A stretch of 64,000 nt of DNA from Candidatus Bathyarchaeota archaeon A05DMB-3 (GTDB lineage: Archaea > Thermoproteota > Bathyarchaeia > Bathyarchaeales > Bathycorpusculaceae): positions 1 to 64,000 of the forward strand of contig JABFQN010000005.1 in NCBI GenBank assembly GCA_019685555.1. The letters are read 5' to 3'. The stretch's first letter is position 1. Every line of letters starts with the position of its first letter. Shown here piece by piece: positions 41,668 through 51,142 of the stretch. A program made the position numbers and the translations under genes. The notes beneath the pieces were generated by a model. That model worked only from the letters and a program-made list of their open reading frames with translations. It did no database searches and was not told where the DNA came from.

Positions 41668-43392
41668 CTAGGTTTTAGCCGTCATCTTCTTTAACTCTTC
41701 TTCACGTAAGACTCTTCGGAGAACCTTGCCAACAGCACTTAACGGCAGCTCCTTTCGAATTTCCAGCTCCCTAATCGCCTTGTAAGGCGCCACCTTCTCG
41801 TTGACAAACTTCATAAGCTCTTCCTCGGTGGCGGTCATACCCTCCTTTAACACAACAAAAGCCTTTGGAATTTCGCCGGAAACAGTGTCTGGTTTGCCGA
41901 TTACTCCACAAAGTTTCACGGCTGGATGCTCATAAAGAACATCTTCAAGCTCCCTTGGGTAGACGCTGTACCCCTTATATTTGATAAGGTCTTTTTTGCG
42001 GTCTGTTATGTAAAAGTAGCCATCCTCATCCATTTTCCCAATGTCACCAGTGTAAAGCCACCCGTTTCTGAGAACATCAGCTGTTTCCTCAAGCATTTTC
42101 CAGTAACCCTTCATCACTTGCGGACCCTTAACTATTAACTCGCCGATCTCGCCTGGAGGAAGCTCTTTCTCTCCAGTTTCTATATCAACGATTTTCGCGT
42201 CTGTGTCCGGCCATGGGATTCCTATAGAGCCAACTTTAACGGTTTTCATGGTTTTGTCAAGTGGGTTGCAGTGGGTTACTGGCGAAGACTCCGTAAGTCC
42301 GTAGCCTTCAACCAAAACGCCGCCCGTCACTTCCATAAACTTTTTCTGAACTTCCGGCGGAAGCGGCGCCGCGCCTGATATGCAGAACTTTATTGACGTA
42401 CAGTCGTATTTTTTGAGGTCTGGATGGGTTAGAAGCATGGCATACATTGTCGGCGCACCGCAAAACACTGTTACCTTATACTTCTGGATTACTTGAAATA
42501 CGCTTATTGGGTCGAAGCGGGGAAGCAGAACAATTCTTCCCGCGAAATAGATTGGCGCATTCATGCCGGTTGTCATTCCATAAATATGGAAAAGCGGAAG
42601 TACAGCTAAGACGGTTTCCTCGCCCTCGTTGGCTTGCAACCACTCATTGCACATGACGGCGTTTGAAACTAGGTTCATGTGGGTGAGCATGGCTCCTTTT
42701 GCAATTCCAGTGGTTCCGCCAGTGTATTGAAGGGCAGCCAAATCCTCTTTTGGGTTAATTTCAACTTTCGGCGGTTTCGCCTCGTATTTTGCCATAAGCT
42801 CCGTGAAAAAGTGAACGTTCGGTTTGGGCTCAACTTTGCGCGAGGGAATTTTTTTCAGCAAAGAACCCAAGACAGCCTTAAACTTTGGCATGTAATCCTT
42901 CAAGCTTGTTACAACAACGTTTCGCAGCCTTGTTTTTCCCCAAACCTTTTCCACAATCGGGTACAACAAGTCAAGAACAACTATGGTCTCAGCTTCGGAA
43001 TCGTTTAATTGATGCTCAACCTCTCGCTCTTTATAGAGGGGGCTAATTGCCGTGACAATGGCACCTGCTTTTAAAGCGCCGTAATATGATATTATGAACT
43101 GTGGGACGTTTGGAAGGAAAATTGCAACTTTGTCTCCCTTCTTCACTCCCAAATCTACCAACGCAGTCGCAAACTTGTCAGAAAGCACATCCAACTCTTT
43201 ATAGGTTAATTCCTTGTCAAAGTAAACTATTGCCGTTTTATCCGGATGTTTTTGGGCAGCGCTCCTTAAAAATTCGAAAAGCGGCACTTCGGGATAATCT
43301 ATGGTTTTTCTAACGCCTGTGGGCCAGAGTTTGTACCATGGCTTTTCAAGTCTTTCTTCCTTTTCAGCCTTCTTTCTCTTTTTAGCTGGCAT
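41668..43392 (-). CDS. Long-chain acyl-CoA synthetase (AMP-forming)
   Basis: 574 residues of ANL-superfamily ligase. Motifs: A3 YTGGTTGIAKGAMLTHMNL near residue 225, GYGLTESSPVTHCNPL (A5) near 360, ELPPGEIGELIVKGPQVMKG, YTGDIGKMDEDGYFYITDRK (A7/A8 hinge) and the catalytic Lys in PLSAVGKVLRR near the C-terminus. It activates a fatty acid to acyl-AMP then acyl-CoA. It is the first step for the beta-oxidation genes on the same strand, though it is the last gene in order. A soluble N-terminus with many Lys precedes the domain. Confidence 0.93.
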   Translation of the reverse strand: MPAKKRKKAEKEERLEKPWYKLWPTGVRKTIDYPEVPLFEFLRSAAQKHPDKTAIVYFDKELTYKELDVLSDKFATALVDLGVKKGDKVAIFLPNVPQFIISYYGALKAGAIVTAISPLYKEREVEHQLNDSEAETIVVLDLLYPIVEKVWGKTRLRNVVVTSLKDYMPKFKAVLGSLLKKIPSRKVEPKPNVHFFTELMAKYEAKPPKVEINPKEDLAALQYTGGTTGIAKGAMLTHMNLVSNAVMCNEWLQANEGEETVLAVLPLFHIYGMTTGMNAPIYFAGRIVLLPRFDPISVFQVIQKYKVTVFCGAPTMYAMLLTHPDLKKYDCTSIKFCISGAAPLPPEVQKKFMEVTGGVLVEGYGLTESSPVTHCNPLDKTMKTVKVGSIGIPWPDTDAKIVDIETGEKELPPGEIGELIVKGPQVMKGYWKMLEETADVLRNGWLYTGDIGKMDEDGYFYITDRKKDLIKYKGYSVYPRELEDVLYEHPAVKLCGVIGKPDTVSGEIPKAFVVLKEGMTATEEELMKFVNEKVAPYKAIRELEIRKELPLSAVGKVLRRVLREEELKKMTAKT

Positions 43393-43473
43393 ACTAAACC
43401 CTATTAAGGTATAAGCGGTGTTTGGAAGTAATAATACTTTCCATAAAAAACGCCCGATGCAAAGAGCTTGGCT

Positions 43474-43905
43474 CTATTCCGGTCGAATGAACTCGTATAT
43501 AGGTTTTCCTTCGGGAGTGATTTTGGCTACAAGTTTGGCTTTCATGCCCACTTTAACCTCTGAAAGCTTGAAACCGGTTAGCCAAGCAAGCACCCTTACG
43601 CCTTCTTTAAGTCTTCCAATGGCAACGGTATAGGGTTTCTCTGGTTGAAATGTTGTTGGTCTAACAACGACATGGGTGAAAGTTTCGATTGTTGCCTCGT
43701 CGCTGAGCTCAACCCACTCCATATCAGAGGCTAAGCATTCTGAACAGTCAGCAACTGGCGGAAAATACAGTTTTCCACATCTTTTGCATTTTGTGGCCAA
43801 AACTTTTCCCTGTTTTAGGCTTTCCCAAAATTGCAACGTCTTACTTATCGGTATGTCTTGCACTATTTTTATTTCTCTCGATTTTATTGAGGGCATAGTC
43901 GCCAT
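43474..43905 (-). CDS. DUF35 zinc-ribbon/OB protein, thiolase partner
   Basis: The 143-residue protein has a helix, a zinc ribbon (TKCKRCGKLYFPPVADCSEC) at about 37-58, then an OB fold (ATIETFTHVVVRPTTFQPEK, RVLAWLTGFKLSEVKVGMKA). DUF35 proteins bind CoA intermediates and bridge thiolases to HMG-CoA synthase in archaeal mevalonate synthesis or partner SCP2-type thiolases. It sits 4 bases after the thiolase gene, so here a thiolase subunit for beta-oxidation is most likely. Confidence 0.88.
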   Translation of the reverse strand: MATMPSIKSREIKIVQDIPISKTLQFWESLKQGKVLATKCKRCGKLYFPPVADCSECLASDMEWVELSDEATIETFTHVVVRPTTFQPEKPYTVAIGRLKEGVRVLAWLTGFKLSEVKVGMKAKLVAKITPEGKPIYEFIRPE

Positions 43906-43909
43906 ACAA

Positions 43910-45100
43910 TCATCTCCTCAAAATTGTAACATAACAGTAATGTCCCGTCCCGCCGACGTTGTGGGCTAAGGCTATATAATTTTTCATGGGCACTTGCCGG
44001 CTTTTTTCAATAGCTTCTTCTCTAAGCTGTTTTGTCAACTCATATATCATCGCGCATCCAGTTGTGCCTATGGGGTGACCCTTTGCCTTTAAGCCGCCGT
44101 CCACGTTTACTGGGATTTTTCCACCTATCTCCGTTTGTCCTTCCCTTAACAGCTTGGCTCCTTCGCCTTTTTCGCATAGCCCTATGTCTTCGTAAGCCAT
44201 TATTTCAGCTATGGTGAAGCAGTCGTGGACCACTGCAACGTCAAGCTGGTCCGGCGTTATTTTAGCCATCTTGTAAGCTTTTTGGGAGGCTTGGACACTT
44301 GCCTCTAAACCAACATAGTCCAAGCGTTTACTCATGTTTGCAGTTCCAGACGCAAACCCTACCCCAGCAACCCAAACAGGCGTGTCAACCTTCAGCTCTT
44401 TAACCTTGTCTTCAGAGGCGAGGATTACTGAGGCTGCTCCATCGGATACTGGGCAACAGTCGAAAAGTTTCAAGGGTGCAGCGATAACCATAGACGACAG
44501 CACGTCGTCGACTATTATTCGGTTTTGAAGATGTGCAATGGGGTTCATTGAGGCATATTTGTGGTTTTTAACGGCAACTAAAGCCAAATCTTCCTCTGTA
44601 GTTCCATATTTTGCCATGTGGGCAGTTGCATATAACGCGTAATAGGCTGGAAAGGTTAAGCCGAAATTGTGGAACTCCCAGAGGTAGTATCCAGCCCTAC
44701 CAATCCACTCCATCATAGTCGGTGTGTCAATTTCCCTCATCTTTTCAATACCCAAAGCTGCTGCAATTTCAACTTGCCCGCTTGCCACAGCCCAGTAAGC
44801 TGTTGAAAACGCTGCACTTCCGCTTGCACATGCGGCTTCACAACGTATAAGTCCCGCGCCTGTTAGCCCACAATATTCGGCTGAAACCACTGCTGGAAGA
44901 AGCTCCTCATACCAAGCTCCAGCTCCAGTAGAGCCAACCGCAACGAACTCTATTTCTTTTGGGGTTATTCCAGCATCTTCAACTGACGGCTTAAAAGCCT
45001 CGAAGGCTAGTTCAGCCACGTTCACGTCGTTTCTTACACCAAATTTTGAGCATCCAACGCCTATTATTGCCACTTTTTTCATTACATCACCATACTGCAA
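43910..45100 (-). CDS. SCP2-type thiolase (acetyl-CoA acyltransferase-like)
   Basis: 396 residues. Catalytic nucleophile Cys in RCEAACASGSAAFSTAYWAV near residue 90, active-site His in VVHDCFTIAEIMAYEDIG near 285, and His in KAKGHPIGTTGCAMIYELT near 345; GTGHYCYVTIL ends the protein. The enzyme family cleaves 3-ketoacyl-CoA with CoA, or runs backward; pairing with DUF35 is standard in archaea. In this cluster the degradative step is expected. Confidence 0.92.
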   Translation of the reverse strand: MQYGDVMKKVAIIGVGCSKFGVRNDVNVAELAFEAFKPSVEDAGITPKEIEFVAVGSTGAGAWYEELLPAVVSAEYCGLTGAGLIRCEAACASGSAAFSTAYWAVASGQVEIAAALGIEKMREIDTPTMMEWIGRAGYYLWEFHNFGLTFPAYYALYATAHMAKYGTTEEDLALVAVKNHKYASMNPIAHLQNRIIVDDVLSSMVIAAPLKLFDCCPVSDGAASVILASEDKVKELKVDTPVWVAGVGFASGTANMSKRLDYVGLEASVQASQKAYKMAKITPDQLDVAVVHDCFTIAEIMAYEDIGLCEKGEGAKLLREGQTEIGGKIPVNVDGGLKAKGHPIGTTGCAMIYELTKQLREEAIEKSRQVPMKNYIALAHNVGGTGHYCYVTILRR

Positions 45101-45135
45101 TTATTAACGATTAAAAATGGGATTATGGGAGAGTT

Positions 45136-45936
45136 TTATTTTCCTTTGAATTCAGCTTTTCGCCTTGACATAAAGGCTTCTACGCCTTCTTTTAGGTCTT
45201 CCGTGGAGAAGGTTAATGCCATAAGCCCCGACTCTATACGCAAACCAGCTTCCAACGGCACTTGTGTTCCAAAGTTTAAGGAATACTTCGCATATTTCAG
45301 CGCTACTGGTGGACCTTCACTTAGTTTTTTGGCTAATTCACGAGTTTCGTCTCTGAGTTTCTCATAGTGCACAACCCTGTGAACCAAGCCTATTTTTAGG
45401 GCTTCTTCAGCCTTAAGTCTGGTTCCAAGCATCACCATTTCTTTAGCCCGCGCCAATCCAACGATTCTGACAAGCCTTTGAGTGCCGCCCCATCCGGGTA
45501 TGAGCCCCAAGTTTATTTCTGGGCTTCCAAGTTCTGCGTGTTCTGCGGCTATTCTGAAGTCGCATGCAAGGGCCAGTTCTAAGCCTCCGCCTAGGGCGAA
45601 GCCGTTTATTGCGGCTATAACTGGTTTTGACATTTCCTCTATTTTGCTGAAAACTTTCTGTCCCATTCTTGAGAATTCTTCAGCTTTAACCGGTGTCGCC
45701 TTAGGAAACATTGTTACGTCTGCGCCTGCGCTAAAGGCTCTGTCGCCTTCGCCTGTTATTACAACACATCTCACCGACGGGTCCTTTTCAGCAGTGTCTA
45801 AGGCGTCTGCAAGCTCTTCCATCAAGACGTCGTTGAAGGCGTTCAGCCTATGCGGCCTATTGAGGATTATCCATAGAACGCTTTCTTCCCTTTCCACTTT
45901 CACGGTTTCGTATGCTTTACTCATAAACACCACCAC
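45136..45936 (-). CDS. Enoyl-CoA hydratase
   Basis: 266 residues of crotonase fold. RPHRLNAFNDVLMEELADAL starts the CoA site; GDRAFSAGADVTMFPKATP and INGFALGGGLELALACDFRI provide oxyanion-hole residues; SPEINLGLIPGWGGTQRLVR and GLARAKEMVMLGTRLKAEEA place the two catalytic Glu positions (PE and KE) of the hydratases. It adds water to trans-2-enoyl-CoA. Separated by 35 bases from the downstream thiolase. Confidence 0.93.
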   Translation of the reverse strand: MVVFMSKAYETVKVEREESVLWIILNRPHRLNAFNDVLMEELADALDTAEKDPSVRCVVITGEGDRAFSAGADVTMFPKATPVKAEEFSRMGQKVFSKIEEMSKPVIAAINGFALGGGLELALACDFRIAAEHAELGSPEINLGLIPGWGGTQRLVRIVGLARAKEMVMLGTRLKAEEALKIGLVHRVVHYEKLRDETRELAKKLSEGPPVALKYAKYSLNFGTQVPLEAGLRIESGLMALTFSTEDLKEGVEAFMSRRKAEFKGK

Positions 45937-45976
45937 ATCATGTTTTGCAGCATAGTCTATATTACTTTTGGGAAAT

Positions 45977-47131
45977 TCAGAACTTCCGCAAAAGATATTT
46001 TAGAACTGTAAGCTTCTGGATTTCGCTTGTTCCCTCGTAGATTTCAGTTATTTTCGCGTCTCTGTGATACCTTTCAACACGATATTCGCCCAAATAGCCA
46101 TAACCGCCTAAGGTTTGAATAGCGAAGTCTGTGGCTTCCATCGACACGCGGCCTGCATACTGCTTTGCCATAGCCGTTGCCATGGGATCCATTTTTCCAG
46201 CGTCAATAAGCCATGCAGCCTTATAGGTTAAAAGTCTTGCAGCTTCGATTTTTGTGGCTAACTCTGCCAGCGTGCAGCCAATAGCCTCGTGCTGTATTAT
46301 GGGTTGTCCAAAGGCTTCTCTCTGTTTTGAGTATTTGAAGGCTATTTCCCATGCGCCTTGAGCCATGCCAACGGCTTGGGCTGCCACGCCAACTCTTGTT
46401 TTGTCGAAGAACTCCATTGAATGGTAAAAGCCTCTGTTAAGTTCGCCAACAATGTTCCAGTCTGTAACCTTAACATTGTCAAATCTAACCTCGCCTGTCA
46501 CGGAACACCTTATTCCCATTTTGTTGTGAAGTTTTGTTGTGTCCAATCCATGAGTGCCCTTGTCTACCACGAATAGTGTTTCACCTCTATATGTTGGTCT
46601 AACCTTTGTGTCTGTCTGCGTTAAAACCACAAAGAAATCTGCGATTGTGGCGTTTGTAATGAAGGTTTTTGTGCCGTTTATCCACCATTCGTTCCCGTAT
46701 TTTGTGGCTGTTGTCTCCATGCGGGTTATGTCGCTTCCGCTAACGTTTGGCTCCGTAAAGGCTGCGGCTGAAATATAGTCGCCTCTGCAGATTGGCGGCA
46801 AATATTTTTCCTTCTGCTCTTTAGTGCCATGAACAAGGATTAGTTCGCTTCCAAAGTTTCCGCTTGAAATTGCCACGCCAAGCGATGAGTCTGCTCTGCA
46901 CATTTCCTCGATTATAAGGCATGTTTCAAGAAGCCCATAGCCTTGACCCCCATATTCTTGGGGGAAGAACATGCTTGTAAAGCCCAATTTGGCGGCTTTC
47001 TTGTAAAGTTCCGTGGGAAACTCTTCTTTGCGGTCAAGCTCCAATGCTAGTTCTGGTTTGAATTCCTTGTCGCAGAATTCCCTCACAGCGTTTTTTATTC
47101 CAATCTGCTCCTCGGTTAGTTCAAACTTCAT
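45977..47131 (-). CDS. Acyl-CoA dehydrogenase (copy 1)
   Basis: 384 residues, FAD flavoprotein. SAAAFTEPNVSGSDITRMET is the substrate/FAD segment, MGIRCSVTGEVRFDNVKVTD follows, KQREAFGQPIIQHEAIGCTL mid-domain, and ITEIYEGTSEIQKLTVLKYL carries the catalytic Glu at the C-terminus. It oxidises acyl-CoA to enoyl-CoA and passes electrons to ETF. ATG 47131 abuts the stop of the 3-hydroxyacyl-CoA dehydrogenase gene. Confidence 0.94.
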   Translation of the reverse strand: MKFELTEEQIGIKNAVREFCDKEFKPELALELDRKEEFPTELYKKAAKLGFTSMFFPQEYGGQGYGLLETCLIIEEMCRADSSLGVAISSGNFGSELILVHGTKEQKEKYLPPICRGDYISAAAFTEPNVSGSDITRMETTATKYGNEWWINGTKTFITNATIADFFVVLTQTDTKVRPTYRGETLFVVDKGTHGLDTTKLHNKMGIRCSVTGEVRFDNVKVTDWNIVGELNRGFYHSMEFFDKTRVGVAAQAVGMAQGAWEIAFKYSKQREAFGQPIIQHEAIGCTLAELATKIEAARLLTYKAAWLIDAGKMDPMATAMAKQYAGRVSMEATDFAIQTLGGYGYLGEYRVERYHRDAKITEIYEGTSEIQKLTVLKYLLRKF

Positions 47132-48316
47132 TTAGTAGAACCCCCTTCCAGTTTTCTTACCCAGCCAACCTTTATTGACGTATTCTTCTAAAAGTGGGCA
47201 AGGCTTATACATTTCCATGTTATATTTGGCGTAAAGCTCCTTCAACTTTTTGAGGACAATATCTATGCCAGTTCTATCTCCATATTCGCATGGACCTGAA
47301 GGCCAGTAGGTGCCAAGTTTCATTCCAGTGTCTATGTCGGCTGGGCTTGCAGCATCTTCATAAATTAGCCATGCAGCCTCGTTTACGGCTACAGCCCAAG
47401 ACCTTTCCACGTCATACTCTTCAAGCATGTTGAAAGGGATTCTTGGTCTTCCCTTGGTCCAGTCGTAAAAGCCGACGCCTGTTTTTTGCCCAAGCTTCCG
47501 CTCTTTTACTAGCGGTTCGATGACTTCTGCGCATGGTTTGAAGCGGTCGCCGTAAGCATCATAGAGGATTTTTCCAACCTCGTAGGCTATGTCAAGTCCA
47601 ACAAAGTCGGCTAGTTCAAACCATCCCATTGGAAAACCGCCACTGTATTTTACTGAGGCGTCTATGCCTTCTTTTGTTGCTTCGCCTCTGTGGTAAGCCC
47701 AAAACGCTTCGTTGAAGACTGCGCCAAGCACTCTGTTAACTATGAAGCCCCGCACGTCTTTTCTCACGACTACTGGTGTTTTTCCAAGTTTTTTAGCTAG
47801 TTCCCCAAGAGTGCTTATTGTTTCTTGGCTTGTTTTTTCGCCTTTGATAACTTCAACCAAAGCCATTAGCTGAGGCGGGTTGAAGAAGTGCATTCCCGCC
47901 ACTTTGTCTGGACGGTTTGTGGCATTGCCCATTTCGGTAATGCTTAAAGTTGAAGTGTTAGAAGCCAGAATGGCGTGCGGAGGCGCAACGCTGTCCAGTT
48001 TAGCGAAAACTTGCTTTTTCAGTTCCATGTTTTCCGGAACCGCTTCAATGGCGAGGTCTATGCCTTCTGCCGCTTGCTCATAGCTAGTTGTTATGCTTAT
48101 CCGTGCAAGTGCAGCTTCAGCGTCCTCTTGTCTTATGCGTTTCTTTTCGGTGAACTTGCCTAGGCTCCACTTGATTTTTTCCAAAGCTTTTTGGAGAAGT
48201 TCATCGTTTATATCCACCATTGCCACATAGTATCCATTCATCGCCAACAACTGTGTTATTCCATGCCCCATTGCTCCAGAACCGATAACTGCTGCTTTTT
48301 TCAATTTTTCAACCAA
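47132..48316 (-). CDS. 3-hydroxyacyl-CoA dehydrogenase
   Basis: 394 residues. NAD loop KKAAVIGSGAMGHGITQLLA at the start; the catalytic segment NTSTLSITEMGNATNRPDKV and GMHFFNPPQLMALVEVIKGE with His and Glu near residues 140-155; then two C-terminal domains (GFIVNRVLGAVFNEAFWAYH and the repeat ending LGKKTGRGFY). It oxidises 3-hydroxyacyl-CoA to 3-ketoacyl-CoA. No fused crotonase domain, unlike many archaeal versions that are longer (about 650 residues). Adjacent to acyl-CoA dehydrogenase copy 1. Confidence 0.94.
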   Translation of the reverse strand: MVEKLKKAAVIGSGAMGHGITQLLAMNGYYVAMVDINDELLQKALEKIKWSLGKFTEKKRIRQEDAEAALARISITTSYEQAAEGIDLAIEAVPENMELKKQVFAKLDSVAPPHAILASNTSTLSITEMGNATNRPDKVAGMHFFNPPQLMALVEVIKGEKTSQETISTLGELAKKLGKTPVVVRKDVRGFIVNRVLGAVFNEAFWAYHRGEATKEGIDASVKYSGGFPMGWFELADFVGLDIAYEVGKILYDAYGDRFKPCAEVIEPLVKERKLGQKTGVGFYDWTKGRPRIPFNMLEEYDVERSWAVAVNEAAWLIYEDAASPADIDTGMKLGTYWPSGPCEYGDRTGIDIVLKKLKELYAKYNMEMYKPCPLLEEYVNKGWLGKKTGRGFY

Positions 48317-48391
48317 ACAAATTCCTCCTTTAAGAATCTAATATGAATGATTAAGATGAGTATAAAATCTTTCCCAACCCCGTGAACTTTG

Positions 48392-48880
48392 TCAGGTTTT
48401 TAGATATTTCGAGAACTTTTTCATCATCAATGTGTATTTAGAAGCTAATTTTTGCTTTAGATAATTAAACTCCAATGGTAAATAGGGGTCGTCCAGTTGT
48501 GATGCGAAATTTTTGAGCCTTTTCCTAACCCATTCATACCCCTTTTTATTCAGAGCGTACGTTAGTTCATAATCTAAAGCCGTGAAATGGGCTTCATAGA
48601 CATTTGGATAAAATTTCATTACTGTTTGTTCATTAATCGGTGTATTCATTTTCTTTAGCTCACTTATCTCAACAAATTCGTGAACCATTAAAAACTCGTT
48701 ATTTAAAACATCCTCCAGCGTTGTAGTATCTCCAGTTGGAGTTTCACCCGTCATGTAATCATAAAACTCTTTGGGAGAAATGCTTTCATAATCATAGCCA
48801 AGTTTATTTAAAATTTCAGCGGTCTTTCCTAATTTAGCCGCAATTTCGCTAAGTATGGAATTATCGTCCTTTATATCCAT
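48392..48880 (-). CDS. Unknown protein within the beta-oxidation cluster
   Basis: I do not recognise this 162-residue soluble protein. It is acidic and helical at the N-terminus (ILSEIAAKLGKTAEILNKLG), has FLMVHEFVEISELKKM with a His-Glu-x-x-Glu pattern, then VYEAHFTALDYELTYALNKK, and a basic helical end. The His and Glu residues might form a metal site, but no known family was matched. It lies between two acyl-CoA dehydrogenase-containing units with 75 and 104 bases around it, so it may be separately expressed. Confidence 0.5.
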   Translation of the reverse strand: MDIKDDNSILSEIAAKLGKTAEILNKLGYDYESISPKEFYDYMTGETPTGDTTTLEDVLNNEFLMVHEFVEISELKKMNTPINEQTVMKFYPNVYEAHFTALDYELTYALNKKGYEWVRKRLKNFASQLDDPYLPLEFNYLKQKLASKYTLMMKKFSKYLKT

Positions 48881-48984
48881 GCGGATGCCTTTATAGTTCT
48901 AAATAATGTTTGCGTTTAAGATAAAATTTTTCGCATTCAGAGACGCCAGAATCAAACTTTAAAGAAACGGGGGAGAGGCTATAA

Positions 48985-50133
48985 CTATCTCTGTAGAAAG
49001 TTTACTATGGTTAACTTTTGAATTTCACTTGTGCCCTCGTAGATTTCAGTTATTTTTGCACATCTATGGAAACGTTCCACATGGTAGTCTGCCAAATAGC
49101 CATATCCGCCGAAAATCTGTATGGCTTCGTCTGTAACCTCCATTGCGATACGGCTTGCATAGGCTTTAGCCATTGAAGTGGCAACTGGACTGGGCTTTTC
49201 ATGGTCGTATATCCAAGCCGCCTTATACGTCAGCAAACGGGCAGTTTCAATTTTTATTGCCATCTCAGCCAGTTTGAAGGAAACTCCTTGAAAGTTTATT
49301 ATCGGCTGTCCAAACTGTTTACGTGTTTTTGCATAGGCAAGCGCCTTTTCAAAGGCACCTTGAGCCATACCCACAGCTTGAGCTGCAACTGTTATCCGTG
49401 TTCCATCAAAAAGTTCGAGAGCGTAATAAAAGCCTTTGTTAAGTTCGCCTACCAGATTTGTTTCTGGCACGTGGAGGTCGCTTAGTGCCAATGAACCAGT
49501 AACGCAAGGCTTTATTCCCATTTTGCCACGAAGCTTTGCCGCTTCCAAGCCTGGCATGCCTTTCTCTGCTAAGAATAAGCTTTGTCCGCGGTGGGGTGGT
49601 GTAGCGTTGGGGTCTGTTTGGCATAGAATTATGAAGGTGTCGGCTATTGGAGCGTTTGTTATGAACTGTTTTGAACCGTTTATAATCCATCCGTTGCCGT
49701 TTTTGACAGCGGTTGTGTCTAGGCGGGTTATGTCGCTTCCGTGTTCAGGTTCAGTGAAGGCGGCAGCCGCAATTTTTTCACCCCTCGCAAGTGGCGGGAT
49801 ATATTTTTCCTTCTGTTCTTTGGTGCCGTGTTTTAGCAAAACGTCTGGAACCATTAGGTTTCCAAGGGAAACAGCCACCCCTAACCCAGGGTCAACACGA
49901 CAGAATTCCTCAACTACCAAGCATTCCTCTAAAACGCCGTAGCCTTGCCCATCATATTCTTGCGGTATGCGCATACTTGTAAAGCCTAAATTTGCAGCCT
50001 TACGGTAAAGCTCCATTGGAAACTCTTCTTTCTGGTCGTATTCCAGAGCAAGCTCTGGCGTGAACTCTTTTTCTGCAAACTCGCGTGCCGCCCGTTTTAT
50101 TTCTATCTGTTCATCAGTTAGCTTAAAATCCAT
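48985..50133 (-). CDS. Acyl-CoA dehydrogenase (copy 2)
   Basis: 382 residues, paralogue of copy 1. Differences include AAAAFTEPEHGSDITRLDTT and MGIKPCVTGSLALSDLHVPE; the C-terminus has ITEIYEGTSEIQKLTIVNFL with the catalytic Glu. Two copies with different binding-loop residues suggest different chain lengths. It lies directly after etfA and etfB (20 bases), its electron acceptor. Confidence 0.94.
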   Translation of the reverse strand: MDFKLTDEQIEIKRAAREFAEKEFTPELALEYDQKEEFPMELYRKAANLGFTSMRIPQEYDGQGYGVLEECLVVEEFCRVDPGLGVAVSLGNLMVPDVLLKHGTKEQKEKYIPPLARGEKIAAAAFTEPEHGSDITRLDTTAVKNGNGWIINGSKQFITNAPIADTFIILCQTDPNATPPHRGQSLFLAEKGMPGLEAAKLRGKMGIKPCVTGSLALSDLHVPETNLVGELNKGFYYALELFDGTRITVAAQAVGMAQGAFEKALAYAKTRKQFGQPIINFQGVSFKLAEMAIKIETARLLTYKAAWIYDHEKPSPVATSMAKAYASRIAMEVTDEAIQIFGGYGYLADYHVERFHRCAKITEIYEGTSEIQKLTIVNFLQR

Positions 50134-50152
50134 TTTGTTCCCTTGCCTTGAA

Positions 50153-51142
50153 CTATGTTTTTTGAGCTTTTAACTCGTTAATTTTGTTCCTCAGCGGCGG
50201 CACAATTTTGAATAGGTCTTCGACTATGCCGTAGTCTGAAAAGCTGAATATTGGCGCTTTCGGGTCTTTGTTCACTGCTATTATCAAATCTGAGTTTTTC
50301 ATTCCTAGAACATGCTGAAAAGCGCCGCTTATTCCTAGGGCTATGTAAAGTTTCGGTTTTACAGTTTTCCCAGAAATGCCTACTTGCCTGTCGCTGGGAA
50401 GCCAACCCTTATCCACTATAGGACGGGAACAAGCCAAGACTCCTCCGATGGATTTTGCCAGTTCCTCCACTATGGGTATGTTACTTTGGTCTTTTATTCC
50501 CCTTCCAATGCCAACCAACACTTCTGCAGCTGTTATATCTACACCTCCAGGCGGCGGCAAAACATACTGTAGGAACCGTTTTGTAGTTATTTCCTCTGTT
50601 AGAGGCGATGGAATCTCTTCTATTTCTCCGTTGGATGGTGTTGGTGGTTTTTGAACTTGGAAGGCGGCTTGCCGCACGGTCACCATGTAACCCTCAGCCT
50701 TACGAAGCACAGCCTTAACGTTTACTTTCCCACCATACATTTGCCTTGTAACAGTGAGCGCGTCACCCTCGAAGGCAAGGTCTATACAGTCCGTAGCCAA
50801 AGGAACGTTTAATGCAGCTGCCAGTCTTGGGGCAAGCTCCACACCGTAAGAAGTATGACCAATGACTGTTAGGATTGGTTTACGCTCTTTAAATATATGC
50901 GAAAGCACTTTTTGGTAGGCATCTGAGTTAAAGTGCTCAAGTTTATCGTCTTCAACGAGCAAAACTCTTTTTGCATATTCCACCAAGTTTTTGGCGTGTT
51001 CTCTAACGTTTTTACCTAACAAAACAGCTGTTAAATCAGCGTTGGTCTTTTCAGCTAACTCTCGGGCTTTTGTCAACATTTCGAAGGTTATATCTCTTAG
51101 CTGCCCTTGTCTGTGCTCGGCTAAAACAAATATTTCAGCCAT
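50153..51142 (-). CDS. etfA: Electron transfer flavoprotein alpha subunit
   Basis: 329 residues. N-terminal domain (VLAEHRQGQLRDITFEMLTK) and C-terminal FAD domain: SRPIVDKGWLPSDRQVGISG, KTVKPKLYIALGISGAFQHV and DLIIAVNKDPKAPIFSFSDY, the conserved ETF-alpha signature. It passes electrons from acyl-CoA dehydrogenases to a quinone or other acceptor; no ETF-quinone oxidoreductase is encoded in the window. Adjacent to etfB. Confidence 0.96.
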   Translation of the reverse strand: MAEIFVLAEHRQGQLRDITFEMLTKARELAEKTNADLTAVLLGKNVREHAKNLVEYAKRVLLVEDDKLEHFNSDAYQKVLSHIFKERKPILTVIGHTSYGVELAPRLAAALNVPLATDCIDLAFEGDALTVTRQMYGGKVNVKAVLRKAEGYMVTVRQAAFQVQKPPTPSNGEIEEIPSPLTEEITTKRFLQYVLPPPGGVDITAAEVLVGIGRGIKDQSNIPIVEELAKSIGGVLACSRPIVDKGWLPSDRQVGISGKTVKPKLYIALGISGAFQHVLGMKNSDLIIAVNKDPKAPIFSFSDYGIVEDLFKIVPPLRNKINELKAQKT

